From Herbidospora sakaeratensis (GTDB taxonomy: Bacteria > Actinomycetota > Actinomycetes > Streptosporangiales > Streptosporangiaceae): DNA of 64,000 nucleotides. Where the stretch lies: positions 62,001 to 126,000 of the forward strand of contig NZ_BBXC01000015.1 of the NCBI RefSeq assembly GCF_001570525.1. The letters are read 5' to 3'. Below are positions 47,637 to 59,760 of the stretch, one piece after another; the first letter of the stretch is position 1; the number at the start of each line of letters is the position of its first letter. Both the position numbers and the translations under genes were made by a program. The notes below the pieces were generated by a model. The model was not told the DNA's origin, ran no database searches, and saw nothing but the letters and a program-made list of their open reading frames with translations.

Positions 47637-48305
47637 TTACCCCTCCTGTTCCGACAGGTAGAGCAGCACGGCCAGCACCCGCCGGTTCACCTCGGGCGCG
47701 GCCTCCAGCCCGAGCTTGGCGAAGACCACGCTGATGTGCTTCTCCACCGATTTCTCGCTCAGGTAGAGAGTCTCGCCGACGGCCGCGTTGCTCTTGCCCT
47801 GGGCGATCTGGGCCAGCACGTCGCGCTCACGGGGAGTGAGCGCCGCGAGCGGGGAGGCCCGCCGCCGCAGCGAGTCGGCCAGGATGCCCTCGACGACGAC
47901 CGGGTCGATGACCGACCCGCCGCGCGCCACCGCGCGGACCGCCTCGACCAGTTGGCCGGGCTCGCCCACCCGCTCCTTGAGCAGGTAGGCCCGCCCGGCG
48001 CTGCCGCCCGCGAGCAGCATCGTGGCGTAGGACGGCTCGGCGTACTGCGACAGGACCACGACGCCCGTCTCGGGCCACCCGGCGCGCAGTTTCGTGGCGG
48101 CCTGGATGCCCTCGTCGGTCGACGTCGGGGGCATGCGGACGTCGGTCACGACCACGTCGGGCCGGTGCTCCTCGACGGCGGCCAGCAGCCCCCCGAGGTC
48201 GGCGCACGCGGCCACGACGGCCAGGTCGGGATCGCGGGAGAGCACGCGTTCGACGCCCTCCCGCATCAGGAGGTTGTCTTCGGCGATCACGACCCGTAAC
48301 GGCAC
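47637..48305 (-). CDS. NarL/LuxR-type response regulator
   Basis: This 222-residue regulator has a receiver domain with RVVIAEDNLLMREGVERVL, phospho-acceptor Asp in DVVVTDVRMPPTSTDEG and Lys in YLLKERV, and a C-terminal LuxR helix-turn-helix (LTPRERDVLAQIAQGKSNAAVGETLYLSEKSVEKHISVVFAKLGL). The receiver shares the MPPTxxDEG loop with the receiver-cyclase at 34928 and the regulator at 62120, a group usually paired with GAF-type kinases like the one at 43905. It is probably the DNA-binding output of this module. Confidence 0.93.
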   Translation of the reverse strand: MPLRVVIAEDNLLMREGVERVLSRDPDLAVVAACADLGGLLAAVEEHRPDVVVTDVRMPPTSTDEGIQAATKLRAGWPETGVVVLSQYAEPSYATMLLAGGSAGRAYLLKERVGEPGQLVEAVRAVARGGSVIDPVVVEGILADSLRRRASPLAALTPRERDVLAQIAQGKSNAAVGETLYLSEKSVEKHISVVFAKLGLEAAPEVNRRVLAVLLYLSEQEG

Positions 48306-48315
48306 GGGGACCAGG

Positions 48316-49368
48316 TTATCCCTCGGCGAGCGCCCTGACGAAGGCGTCCACGTCCTCCTCGGTGGTGTCGAACGAGCACATCCACCGCACCTCGCCCGTC
48401 TCCTGGTTCCACGTGTAGAAGGGGAAGTCCTTGCGCACCCGGTCGGCGACCTCGCCGGGCAGGGTGGCGAACACCGCGTTGGCCTGCGGCCGCCGCGTCA
48501 GCGTGACGTGGGGCACGTTCTCGACCCGCTCGGCCAGCCGGGCCGCCATGGCGTTGGCGTTGCGGGCGTTGCGCAACCACAGGTCGCCCGAGAGCAGCGC
48601 CTCGAACTGGGCCGACACGAACCGCATCTTGGAGGCGAGCTGCATGCTCGTCTTCCTGATGTACGGCAGCCCGCGCACCGCGTCGGGGTTCAGCACCACC
48701 ACGGCCTCGCCCAGCATGAGCCCGAGCTTGGTGCCGCCGAACGACACCACGTCGACCCCCACGTCGGTGGTCAGCGCCCGCAGCGGCACGTCGAGCGCGG
48801 CGGCGGCGTTGCACAACCGCGCCCCGTCGACGTGCACGAGCATGCCGCGCGCGTGGGCGTGCTCGGTCAGGGCGGCGATCTCCGCGGGCGTGTACACCGT
48901 GCCGAGCTCGGTGGCGTTGGTGATCGACACGACCCGGGGCTGGGCCCGGTGGACGTCGCCGAAGCCCCACGCCTGCGTGTCGACCAGATCGGGGGTGAGC
49001 TTCCCGTCGGGCGTGCGCACGGTGTGCAGCTTGAGCGACCCGGTGACCTCGGGGGCCCCGCCCTCGTCGACGTGGACGTGGGCGGTGTCGGCGCAGACGA
49101 CCGACTCCCACGGCCGGCACATCGCGCGCAGCGAGACCACGTTGGCCCCGGTGCCGTTGAACACCGGGTAGACCTCGGCCCGCTCGCCGAAGTGGCGGCG
49201 GAACACATTGCGCAGCGCGGAGGTGTAGACCTCGTCGCCGTAGGCCACCAGGTGACCGCCGTTGGCGAGGGCGATCGCCTCCAGGATCTCCGGGTGCACG
49301 CCCGCGTAGTTGTCGCTGGCGAACCCCCGGCGGGCCGGGTCGTGCCGCCTGACCGCGTCAGTCGCCAT
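48316..49368 (-). CDS. Low-specificity L-threonine aldolase / beta-eliminating lyase family
   Basis: This 350-residue PLP enzyme of fold type I cleaves threonine-like beta-hydroxy amino acids to glycine and an aldehyde. FASDNYAGVHPEILEAI opens the family, EVYPVFNGTGANVVSL binds phosphate, VVSITNATELGTVYT and MLVHVDGARLCNAAAAL carry the PLP-ring Asp, and the Schiff-base lysine is in VVSFGGTKLGLMLGEAVV. It overlaps the upstream SDR gene by 11 bases and is third in a three-gene operon with that gene and the DUF6421-like gene, a grouping I recall from Streptomyces genomes. Confidence 0.9.
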   Translation of the reverse strand: MATDAVRRHDPARRGFASDNYAGVHPEILEAIALANGGHLVAYGDEVYTSALRNVFRRHFGERAEVYPVFNGTGANVVSLRAMCRPWESVVCADTAHVHVDEGGAPEVTGSLKLHTVRTPDGKLTPDLVDTQAWGFGDVHRAQPRVVSITNATELGTVYTPAEIAALTEHAHARGMLVHVDGARLCNAAAALDVPLRALTTDVGVDVVSFGGTKLGLMLGEAVVVLNPDAVRGLPYIRKTSMQLASKMRFVSAQFEALLSGDLWLRNARNANAMAARLAERVENVPHVTLTRRPQANAVFATLPGEVADRVRKDFPFYTWNQETGEVRWMCSFDTTEEDVDAFVRALAEG

Positions 49369-50020
49369 GGGCCGTCAGGTCCAATCTGAGGCCGTTGGCC
49401 TCGGTCGCGGGCCGGTCCCACAGACCGGCCAGGGCGTCGGCCAGGTCGGCGACATCGGTGAAGTTGCGGAACGGCTTCTCGGGCGCCGCCTGCCGCATCG
49501 CGTCGTGCACCAGCGCCATCACCACCACGATCGAGGCGGCGGCCTGGCTGTTCTTGAGGGCGTCGGCGAAGGCCAGCGTCCACGCCTCGGAGGCGGCCTT
49601 GGCGGCGGCGTAGCAGGCGTTGCCCTGGGTCGGGGCCTCGGCGGCCTTGGCCGACACGATCGCGAACCGGCCGTCGTCGCCGGCCTTCAGCAGCGGCTCG
49701 AAGGCGAGCGTGACGTGCTGGAGGGTGCGGACCAGCAGGGCGTCGAGGTCGGCCCAGTCCTGCAGGCGGGTCTCGGCGAACGTCTTGGCGCCGCGCCAGC
49801 CGCCGACCAGGTGGAAGATCCCGTCGACCCGGCCGTGCTCGGCGCGGACGCGGGCCTCCAGGTCGCGTACCTGGGCGAGGTCGAGGAGGTCGGTCTTCAG
49901 GCAACCCTCGGCGCCCGAGCGGTCGACCCCGATGACGGTGTCGCCGAGGTCGGTGAACTTCCGCACCACGGCCCGCCCGGCGGGGCCGCCCGCCCCCAGC
50001 ACCAGAATGACGCGGTTCAT
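49358..50020 (-). CDS. Short-chain dehydrogenase/reductase
   Basis: This 220-residue SDR has the cofactor loop ILVLGAGGPAGRAVVRKF, Asp-rich DLLDLAQVRDLEARV, IFHLVGGWRG in place of the usual NNAG, and the catalytic Ser/Tyr/Lys set in FAIVSAKAAEAPTQGNACYAAAKAASEAW (YxxxK as YAAAK). NAD versus NADP preference is unclear. It sits two bases downstream of the DUF6421-like gene, so the two are coupled, and it probably supplies an oxidoreduction step in the same pathway as the aldolase. Confidence 0.9.
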   Translation of the reverse strand: MNRVILVLGAGGPAGRAVVRKFTDLGDTVIGVDRSGAEGCLKTDLLDLAQVRDLEARVRAEHGRVDGIFHLVGGWRGAKTFAETRLQDWADLDALLVRTLQHVTLAFEPLLKAGDDGRFAIVSAKAAEAPTQGNACYAAAKAASEAWTLAFADALKNSQAAASIVVVMALVHDAMRQAAPEKPFRNFTDVADLADALAGLWDRPATEANGLRLDLTAHGD

Positions 50021-50022
50021 CG

Positions 50023-52050
50023 TCAGCGCACGCCCTTCGTCGATTCGATCACGTCGGCGAGCTTACGGCGCAGCGCCTCGTAGAACATGCTCAGGGGGAA
50101 CTCGTCCGGCAGCACCGCGTCGACCATGGCCTTCTGCTCCTCCGGCAGGTCCCGCGCAGCCCATTTGGAGGCCGGGTGGGGCGCGACGTAGGCGGCGACG
50201 AGTTCGTGGGCGGCCATCCAGTGGGCCAGCTTCGAGCGGTCGATGCCGTCGCGGTAGAGCTTCTCCACCTCGGCGCGCAGGTCGGCGACGCCGTCGGCGA
50301 CCCGGTCCCAGGCGATCGTCAGGCGGTTGTCGGTCCACCGGACGATGTCGTTGCGGTGCAGGAAGGCGAACAGCAGCTGGCCGCCGAGCCCGTCGTAGTT
50401 GCGCACCCGCGCGCCCGTGATCGGGAAGCGGAACAGCCGGTCGAACAGGATCGCCAGCTGCACGTAGCGGGCGTGCGGGACGCCGTCGGCCTCCAGCTTC
50501 ACGGCCTCGCCGAACGCGGTCAGGTCGCAGCGCAGCTCCTCCAGGGAGTAGAGCCAGTAGGGCATCCGCTGCTTGATCATGAACGGGTCGAACGGCAGGT
50601 CGCCGTGGGAGTGGGTGCGGTCGTGCACCAGGTCCCACATCGTGAAGGTCTCCTGGGCGAGCTCCTGCGAGGCGACCAGGCGGGCGGCGTCGGGCGGCAG
50701 GTCGAGCTTGAGGGTCTTCGCGGCGGCGTCGGTCACCATGCGGAAGCGGGCGGCCTCGCGGTCGCAGAAGATGCCGCCCCAGGTGAAGCGCGGCGGGGTC
50801 TCCCTGACCACCACGGTCTCCGGGAACAGCACGGCCGAGTCGGTGTCGTAGCCGGCGGTGAAGTCGACGAAGGCGATCGGCACGAACATCGGGTTGTCGT
50901 AGCCCCCGGCCTCCAGGTCGGCCAGCCACTGCGGCCAGACGGTCCTGATCCAGACCGCCTCCAGCTGGCGGTTCGGGTTGCCGTTCTGGGTGTACATCGG
51001 GAACACCACGAGGTGCTCCAGCCCGTCGACGCGCTGCTCGTCGGGGTGGAAGGCGTTCAGCGAGTCGAGGAAGTCGGGTTTGCCGCCGGTCTCGGCCCAC
51101 GCGGCGAGGTCCTTCCGCACCTCGGAGAGGTAGACCGCGTCGTGCGGGAACCGGGGGGCCAGCTCGGCGACCTCCGCGGCGACCCGGGTGATCAGCGCGG
51201 TGTCACCGGTGAAGGTGCCGTCCTTCTCCGTGTACGGCCGGAGCGCCTCGACGGCCTCCTTGAGCGCGCCGAACTCGGGCCGGCCCCTGGCGGCGGTCGT
51301 GTCGGCCTCGGGCGAGCGGGCCGCCCAGGTCACCAGGTTGCCCCACAACCGCGCGTGGTCGAGGTCGCCGATCGAGTCGTCGCCGAACAGGTCGGAGTCG
51401 GCCACCACGACGACCCGGCCCGCCTTGTAGGGCAGCGCGACGGCGAGCGGCGCGTTGGCGGGGGTGGCGCTCCCGGAGGTCCGGAACAGGGCGGTCGCCT
51501 CGGGGGCCTCCAGCACGCCGGCCCGGTAGAAGCAGGCCCGCCGCACCCCGGCCAGCACGTCGGCGCCGTCGATCGAGCCGGGCGCCGGCTCGCCGAGCAC
51601 CCAGGCGGCCACGTTGTTGAACCGGTTGGCCGGGTCCTGGACGGTCGTGTGCACGACCCTCACGCCGAAGCGGGACAGCAGGTCACCCAGATTGGTGCCG
51701 TACTTCTCCTGCTCCTCCTCCGCGAGGACGACGAGCCCTCCCCCGGCCGCCACGAACGCCTCGACGGCGTCGATCTCCTCCGGCGTGAACTCGGGGCTGC
51801 CCAGACCGGTGGTGCGTTCCCAGCGCTGCGCCGACGGATGGGCGATGACCAGCACGTCCTGGCCGTCGAGGACAAGTGTCCCGTCCGTGTGGGCGGAAAC
51901 CTGGTGCCCCAACCGGCGGAGAAGGTCGGCCGCGCGGGCGTAGGAGTTGTCGTCGGGGTGGCCGGGGTTCATCGCCTGGGCGACGTCGCGCCGGATCGTC
52001 CAGGCCTCGCTGTGGCCCTCGTCGAACAGCACCTTAGGGAACGCAGTCAT
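50023..52050 (-). CDS. DUF6421-like protein fused to an N-terminal GATase1-like domain
   Basis: This 675-residue protein has two parts. Residues 1-225 look like a class I glutamine amidotransferase or ThuA-like fold (VLFDEGHSEAWTI, ARAADLLRRLGHQVSAHTDGTL, DVLVIAHPS, EEIDAVEAFVAAGGGLVVLAEEEQEKYG, VVVVADSDLFGDDSIGDLDHARLWGN). Residues 240-675 match the DUF6421 family as I remember it: HLVVFPMYTQNGNPNRQLEAVWIRT, ETPPRFTWGGIFCDREAARFR, MWDLVHDRTHSHGDLPFDPFMIKQR and VLPDEFPLSMFYEAL. The HDRTHSHGD motif suggests a metal site. The ATG at 52050 follows AGGAG by seven bases; an extension to 52116 is not supported. The enzyme's reaction is unknown. Confidence 0.82.
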   Translation of the reverse strand: MTAFPKVLFDEGHSEAWTIRRDVAQAMNPGHPDDNSYARAADLLRRLGHQVSAHTDGTLVLDGQDVLVIAHPSAQRWERTTGLGSPEFTPEEIDAVEAFVAAGGGLVVLAEEEQEKYGTNLGDLLSRFGVRVVHTTVQDPANRFNNVAAWVLGEPAPGSIDGADVLAGVRRACFYRAGVLEAPEATALFRTSGSATPANAPLAVALPYKAGRVVVVADSDLFGDDSIGDLDHARLWGNLVTWAARSPEADTTAARGRPEFGALKEAVEALRPYTEKDGTFTGDTALITRVAAEVAELAPRFPHDAVYLSEVRKDLAAWAETGGKPDFLDSLNAFHPDEQRVDGLEHLVVFPMYTQNGNPNRQLEAVWIRTVWPQWLADLEAGGYDNPMFVPIAFVDFTAGYDTDSAVLFPETVVVRETPPRFTWGGIFCDREAARFRMVTDAAAKTLKLDLPPDAARLVASQELAQETFTMWDLVHDRTHSHGDLPFDPFMIKQRMPYWLYSLEELRCDLTAFGEAVKLEADGVPHARYVQLAILFDRLFRFPITGARVRNYDGLGGQLLFAFLHRNDIVRWTDNRLTIAWDRVADGVADLRAEVEKLYRDGIDRSKLAHWMAAHELVAAYVAPHPASKWAARDLPEEQKAMVDAVLPDEFPLSMFYEALRRKLADVIESTKGVR

Positions 52051-52116
52051 GAAAGTTCTCCTGCTATCGATACCTCTTGACGAAAAATATATGCCAATGT
52101 CCGGATGTAACCGCAA

Positions 52117-52134
52117 GTCACTCTCCGGAGTGAC
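52117..52134. promoter_or_regulatory. Palindromic operator candidate between divergent genes
   Basis: GTCACTCTCCGGAGTGAC has seven-base perfect arms around TCCG. It sits 66 bases upstream of the DUF6421-like operon start and 88 bases upstream of the divergent membrane-protein gene, in AT-richer DNA (a TATATT-like box lies at 52087-52092 on the minus strand). Confidence 0.5.
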
Positions 52135-52222
52135 GGCGAATCACCCGTCTGACGGACGTCCTCCCGATGGCCGGATCCGTAACGTCCGCCGCACTGAGAG
52201 ATACCCGAGGGGGATTCGAGAG

Positions 52223-52924
52223 ATGTTCAAGAGCACAACCGGCTTCCGGCGCTGGGCCACCGGCCTGCTGCTGATCGTTTCGCCGGTGCTGCAGTTCGTC
52301 GCGGTGGTCGTCGACCCGGGCACCTGGGGCGACATCCGCGAGTCGGTCAGCTACCAGGACAACCCGGCCATGGCGCAGCTCCAGTCGGCGCTCTACCACT
52401 GGTCGTGGATGTTGCTCCCGGTCGCCCTGATCGGCGTCCTGCACTTCGCCCGCAAGCGCGGCGCGGTGCTCGCCCACATCGGCGGCACCATGGCCGTGAT
52501 CGGCTTCCTGGCGCTGTCGGCGCTGCTGATGGTCGACCCGGTCGAGTGGTACCTGGGGCAGCACAACACCCCCGAGCAGGCCGCGAAGATCTTCGACGAG
52601 ATGTTCAACCTGCCCGGCGTGGTCTTCGGCTTCCAGATGCCGTGGTTGTTCTTCGGCCCGATCGGGGCCGGCCTGCTCGCCATCGCCCTGTGGCGCGCCG
52701 GGTTCGCCCCGCTGTGGACGACGATCCTGATCCTGATCGGCTGGTGGGTCGGCTTCATCCTGGAGTACGGCCCGATCACCCTGCTCACCTGGGGCGTCCC
52801 GGTGATCGCCTTCGGCTACTGGGGCGTCAAGGTGCTGCGCATGTCCGACGCGGAGTGGATCTCCTACTACCCGACGGCCCCGGGCGTCACCACGCCCGAC
52901 TCGTACGCGAACACGACCGCCTGA
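52223..52924 (+). CDS. Six-helix membrane protein of unknown function
   Basis: This 233-residue protein has about six hydrophobic helices (GLLLIVSPVLQFVAVVV, LYHWSWMLLPVALIGVLHFA, LAHIGGTMAVIGFLALSALLMVD, GFQMPWLFFGPIGAGLLAIALW, PLWTTILILIGWWVGFILE and LLTWGVPVIAFGYWGVKVL). I do not recognise the family. GGGGGA lies six bases before the ATG. It is divergent from the DUF6421-like operon. Its last 58 bases overlap the convergent response-regulator gene, so its final 19 residues are the least certain. Confidence 0.75.
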   Translation: MFKSTTGFRRWATGLLLIVSPVLQFVAVVVDPGTWGDIRESVSYQDNPAMAQLQSALYHWSWMLLPVALIGVLHFARKRGAVLAHIGGTMAVIGFLALSALLMVDPVEWYLGQHNTPEQAAKIFDEMFNLPGVVFGFQMPWLFFGPIGAGLLAIALWRAGFAPLWTTILILIGWWVGFILEYGPITLLTWGVPVIAFGYWGVKVLRMSDAEWISYYPTAPGVTTPDSYANTTA

Positions 52925-53532
52925 GCGCGGTCGCGCAGGTTCAGCTTCATCAGCACCCGCGCCACATGGGTCTTGACCGTGGCCTCACCGACGAAGAGCG
53001 CGCTCGCGATCTCGGCGTTGGTGAGGCCCTTGGCGAGCATGCGGAGCACCTCCAGCTCCCGCGGCGTCAGCTCGGCGAGCTGCGGCGGCCGGACCGGCTC
53101 GTGACGGCCGGCGAAGGAGGCGATCACCCGCGTGGTGACCGCCGGGTCGAGCAGCCCGTCACCCGCGGCGACCACCCTGACGGCCTCCACGAGCTGCTCG
53201 GGCGGCGACACCTTGAGCAGGAAGCCGCTGGTCCCGGCCCGGAGGGCGGCGTAGAGGTTCTCGTCGGTGTCGAAGGTGGTCAGCATGATGACCTTGGGCG
53301 GGCTGGGCGCTTCGAGCAGCTGCCGGGCGGCGGTCAGGCCGTCCATGCGGGGCATCGAGATGTCCATCAGGACCACGTCCGGCCGCACCCGGCGGGCCAC
53401 CGCGACGGCCTCCACGCCGTCGGCGGCCTCGCCCACGACCTCCATGCCCGGCTCGCTCTCCACCACCATGCGGAGACCGGCCCGGATCATGGCCTGGTCG
53501 TCGGCCAGCACGATCCTGATGTTCTCGCTCAT
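52867..53532 (-). CDS. NarL/LuxR-type response regulator (DesR-like)
   Basis: This 221-residue regulator has a receiver domain (IRIVLADDQAMIRAGLRMVVE, phospho-acceptor Asp in VVLMDISMPRMDGLTAARQL, Thr in MLTTFDTDE and Lys in GFLLKVSPPEQL) and a LuxR helix-turn-helix (LTPRELEVLRMLAKGLTNAEIASALFVGEATVKTHVARVLMKLNLRDRAQAVVFAYESG). Its ATG overlaps the kinase stop (ATGA), so the pair is a two-component system. The DNA target and signal are unknown. Confidence 0.93.
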   Translation of the reverse strand: MSENIRIVLADDQAMIRAGLRMVVESEPGMEVVGEAADGVEAVAVARRVRPDVVLMDISMPRMDGLTAARQLLEAPSPPKVIMLTTFDTDENLYAALRAGTSGFLLKVSPPEQLVEAVRVVAAGDGLLDPAVTTRVIASFAGRHEPVRPPQLAELTPRELEVLRMLAKGLTNAEIASALFVGEATVKTHVARVLMKLNLRDRAQAVVFAYESGVVTPGAVG

Positions 53533-54677
53533 ACCAGGACGACTCCCGGGGACGTGGGCAGCACCGCGCAGACGCGGAACCCGCCCTCTTCACGCGGCCC
53601 CGCGTCGAGGGTGCCGCCGAACAGCTCGGCCCGCTCGCGCATGCCGATGAGGCCGTTGCCGGTCGACAACCCGTCGGTCCCGGTGGCCCTGCCGTTGTCG
53701 GTCACCTCGAGGGTGACCGAGAGCGGGTGATAGGTGATCTTGATCTGGACGTCGGCCTCGCCGGCGTACTTGACGGCGTTGGTGAGCGCCTCCTGCACGA
53801 TCCGGTAGGCCGACAGGTCGAGACCCGGCGCCAGCCGGACCGGCTCGCCGCTGACCGTCAGGGTGACCGTCAGGGCGGTGTTGCTGACCGTGGAGATCAG
53901 GTTCTGCACCATGTCGAGGCCGGGCTGAGGCAGCGCCTCGTCCTGCGGCATGCGCAACGCGCCCAGCATCACCCGCAGCTCGTTGACGGCGTCGCGGCCG
54001 GCCTGCTCGATCCCGGTCAGCACGGGGTTCTCGCCGCCCTGGGAGCGGCGCAGCGTGGCGGCCTGCATGACCATCATGCTGACGCTGTGGGCGACCACGT
54101 CGTGCAGTTCGCGGGCGATCCGGCTGCGCTCGGCGGCGACCGCCTCGGCGGCCCGGCGCTCCCGCTCGACCTCGGCCAGCGCGGCCTGCCTGGCGGCCTT
54201 CTCGGCCCGGACGAGCCAGGCGCGCAGGCCCACACCGGTCAGGTAGGCGAAGCCGAACAGGACCGTGAGGAAGATGACCTCGTCGACGGGCAGCGGCCGC
54301 ATGTCGACCGCGCCGATGTCGAAGACGAAGATCCCGCCCAGGCCCCAGACGGCCCCCCGCTTCCACGACAGGTGGGCGCCCAGCGAGTGGAACGCGATCA
54401 GCAGCGCGGCCTGCTGGTGGACCTGGCACATCTCGTATCCCTGGCGGTGCCAGAGGAACTGGATCACCACGGTCGCCACGAAGACGATCACCGGCGACGT
54501 GCGGCGGAAGCAGAGCACGGCCCCCGCGATCAGGGCCTGCGGGATCCACCAGAGTTCGGGATTCTGGGCCGCGCCGTAGCTGGTCGCGGAGGTGAAGGCC
54601 TCAAGGATGCCGACGGCCGCGACGGCGGCGCCGATGAGGAGGTCGCTCCGTGAGGGCGCGGGGATGCGGAGGGCCAT
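53529..54677 (-). CDS. DesK/NarL-type sensor histidine kinase
   Basis: This 382-residue kinase has about five membrane helices in the first 160 residues, a coiled-coil linker rich in Ala/Glu/Arg, the HisKA_3 motif with phospho-accepting His in RIARELHDVVAHSVSMMVMQAATLRR, and an HATPase_c domain (RIVQEALTNAVKYAGEADV, VTDNGRATGTDG, GNGLIGMRERAELFGGTLDAGP). No periplasmic sensing domain is visible, so it probably senses membrane state. It overlaps the response-regulator gene by four bases. Confidence 0.93.
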   Translation of the reverse strand: MALRIPAPSRSDLLIGAAVAAVGILEAFTSATSYGAAQNPELWWIPQALIAGAVLCFRRTSPVIVFVATVVIQFLWHRQGYEMCQVHQQAALLIAFHSLGAHLSWKRGAVWGLGGIFVFDIGAVDMRPLPVDEVIFLTVLFGFAYLTGVGLRAWLVRAEKAARQAALAEVERERRAAEAVAAERSRIARELHDVVAHSVSMMVMQAATLRRSQGGENPVLTGIEQAGRDAVNELRVMLGALRMPQDEALPQPGLDMVQNLISTVSNTALTVTLTVSGEPVRLAPGLDLSAYRIVQEALTNAVKYAGEADVQIKITYHPLSVTLEVTDNGRATGTDGLSTGNGLIGMRERAELFGGTLDAGPREEGGFRVCAVLPTSPGVVLV

Positions 54678-54871
54678 GGTGGCAGATTAGTGTGTCCTGG
54701 TCGCCCCGCGAAGCGGCAGGTCGCCACCTTCGATCCGATTGCAAGTGAAATGCAAGCCTTGGCGTGATCCTTGGCCGGTATCAGATGAGTTTCGGTGACC
54801 GTGTGAACCCTTGCCGGGGTTTCCGGCCACTGAGACGCTGGAATTCGTCGTCATTCGGTAAGGAGGCGGAC

Positions 54872-56331
54872 ATGCCCCGCCTGGCCGTCATCGCGGGGCT
54901 CGGTGCCCTCGGTGTCCTGGGCATGCCCTTGTTGCATCCCCACCCCAGCGGATCGACCGACCGGGTCACCCCGGGGGCCGTCCGGGTGGAGTCCGAGTCC
55001 ACGGTCTCCGTCACCCTCATCGACGACCGCGCCCGTCTTCAGCGCTTCGAACGCGAATACGAGGTCGAACTGGCGACCGGCAGCGGATTCACCGTCACGC
55101 CCGACGGCGTGATCGTGACCGCGACCCAGGTCGTCCGTCCCGACAAAGATCTGCAGGTGTACGCCGCCAACCGGGTCTTCGCCGAATACTTCAAGGTCGA
55201 CATCCCGGCCGACTTCGACCGTCACACGGTCGACGACCCCGACCTGAACATCCGCCTGCAGGCGTGTTATCCGCCGCGCACCCAGAACTCGACGTGCAAC
55301 GCCACCGTCGAGACGAAGGTGACCGCCTTCCCGTTCCTCGACCCGCCGCTGCCCGACGGCCTCGCGGCCGAGGTGCTGTCGGCGGGCGACGCGCCCTCGG
55401 CCCCGGCCGTGCTGAAGGTCAACGCGGGCCCGAAGAACAACCTGCCGACCGTGCCGATGGGCACCACGATCAGCGCCAAGGTCGAGTCGGTCGACGTCAT
55501 GACGATGGCCGCCCGCCCGTCGGCGAAGGCGCCGCCGAAGATGGACACGGCCCACTTCGACCCGCCGGGCAGCCGCAACTTCAAGGCGGCGGAACGTGAC
55601 AAAATCGACAAACTCATCGAAGCGGGCGCCGTCGGCGCCGCGGTGATCGACGACGGCAAGAGCGAGGTGGTTGGGGTGTTGTCGGGGGGCGGCAGCCTGC
55701 CCGCGACCGTGACGCCCGTCGACGAGATCCGCACCGCCCTGGTGGCGGCCGGGGTGACGCCCCGCCGGGGCCCCGTCGACGTCGTCTACGAGCAGGCGCT
55801 CGCCGCCTACCACAACAAGCTCTACGGCAACGCGGCCCCGGTGCTGCAGCAGGTGCTGACCCTGCGGCAGGACCACGCCGTGGCGCTCGAATACCTCCGC
55901 GTCTCGAAGGCCAAGGCCGGCACGGCCGAGGACGCGGCGACGAAGAAGTCCACGCCCGTCCCCGTCCCGGCGCCCGCGTCGGGGGTGGCGTCGTGGATCT
56001 GGATCACCGGGGGTGTCGTGCTCGTGGGGGCCGTCGTGGCCGGGTCGGTGCCGTTCCTGCTGCGGCGCCGGCGCAACGGGGAGGATCAGCAGGACACATC
56101 GGGGGAGAACCACGCGTTGGTCACGTCCTGGCCCGCCCAGACGGAGGTCTACCGCACCCCCAACCCGGGGCAGCCGGTGGTGGACGTCTCGCCGCCCGGG
56201 GGGCGGCAGCACGTCTCGAACCCCGGCTCGAACCCGGGCGGGGCGTCGAAGAAGTTCTGCACCCAGTGCGGCATGCGGCTGGGCCACGCCCACCGGTTCT
56301 GCGGGTTCTGCGGTCATCCGTCGGACGCGCC

Positions 56332-56335
<4 letters not shown>
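54872..56335 (+). CDS. Trypsin-fold pseudoprotease with TPR-like region, membrane segment and zinc ribbon
   Basis: This 487-residue protein starts with an uncleaved or signal-type helix, then a trypsin/HtrA-like domain (STVSVTLIDDRARLQRFEREYEVELATGSGFTVTPDGVIVTATQVVRP). The His of the usual TNAHVV motif is Gln (TATQVV) and no GNSGGP serine loop is visible, so it is probably inactive. A helical repeat segment (DVVYEQALAAYHNKLYGNAAPVLQQVLTLRQDHAVALEYLRVSKAKAG) precedes a membrane helix (GVASWIWITGGVVLVGAVVAGSVPFLL). The cytoplasmic C terminus ends in a zinc ribbon, CTQCGMRLGHAHRFCGFCG. AAGGAGG lies before the ATG. It overlaps the kinase gene by four bases and may be its partner. Confidence 0.8.
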
Positions 56336-57979
<1,644 letters not shown>

Positions 57980-57990
<11 letters not shown>

Positions 57991-58752
57991 GGCGGCGCAG
58001 GTGCACGACCGGCCGTCCGGCCGGTCCGGCGCCGATGGTCACGCGGGCGCCGAAGTGGCGGGTGACGAGCTCCTCGGTGAGCACCTCGCCGGGGCCGCCG
58101 GCCGCCACGGCCGTGCCGCCGCTCATCAGGAGCAGGTCGTCGGCGTACTGGGCGGCCACCGTGAGGTCGTGCAGGGTGCTGACGACGGTGAGGCCGTCGT
58201 CGCGGCGCAGCCGGTCGACCAGTTCCAGCACCTGCTGCTGGTGGCCGAGGTCGAGGGCCGTGGTCGGCTCGTCGAGGAGCAGCACGGGCGCCTGCTGCGT
58301 CAGCGCGCGGGCCAGCACCACCCGCTGGCGTTCACCGCCGCTGAGCCGTTCCAGGGGGCGCGCGGCCAGGGCCGTGAGGTCGAGACGGTCGAGCACCGCA
58401 CGGGCGGTCTCGGTGTCGCGGGCGCTCTCGCGCCCCCAGTAGGGGATGTACGGCGTCCGCCCCAGCAGGGCGTACTCGTGAACGGTCATGTCGGGCGGCA
58501 GCAGCGGGCTCTGCGGCGCGTAGGCCAGCACCCGGGCCCGGTCGCGGGGCGCGAGGTCGCGTACCGGACGGCCGCCGACGGTGATCAGCCCGGTGCAGGG
58601 CAGCAGCCCCATGACGGCCTTGAGCAGGGTCGACTTCCCGGCCCCGTTGGGGCCGATGACGGCCAGCCAGCGGCCCTCGCGGGCGGTGGCGGTCACGCCG
58701 CGCAGGACCGGCCGCCCGCCGAGGTCCACGCCCACGTCGGTGATCTCGACGG

Positions 58753-58756
<4 letters not shown>
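57980..58756 (-). CDS. Cobalamin/Fe-siderophore ABC ATPase (BtuD-like)
   Basis: This 258-residue ATPase has Walker A VIGPNGAGKSTLLKAVMGL, Q-loop region LAYAPQSPLLP, signature RLSGGERQRVVLARAL, Walker B LLLDEPTTALDLGHQQQVLELV and switch His in VSTLHDLTVAA, the FecE/BtuD pattern. The GTG start overlaps the permease stop (GTGA). With the two upstream genes it forms an importer under a cobalamin riboswitch, so vitamin B12 or a corrinoid is the likely substrate. Its 3' end overlaps the convergent kinase gene by 11 bases. Confidence 0.93.
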
Positions 58757-59759
<1,003 letters not shown>

Positions 59760-59760
<1 letters not shown>

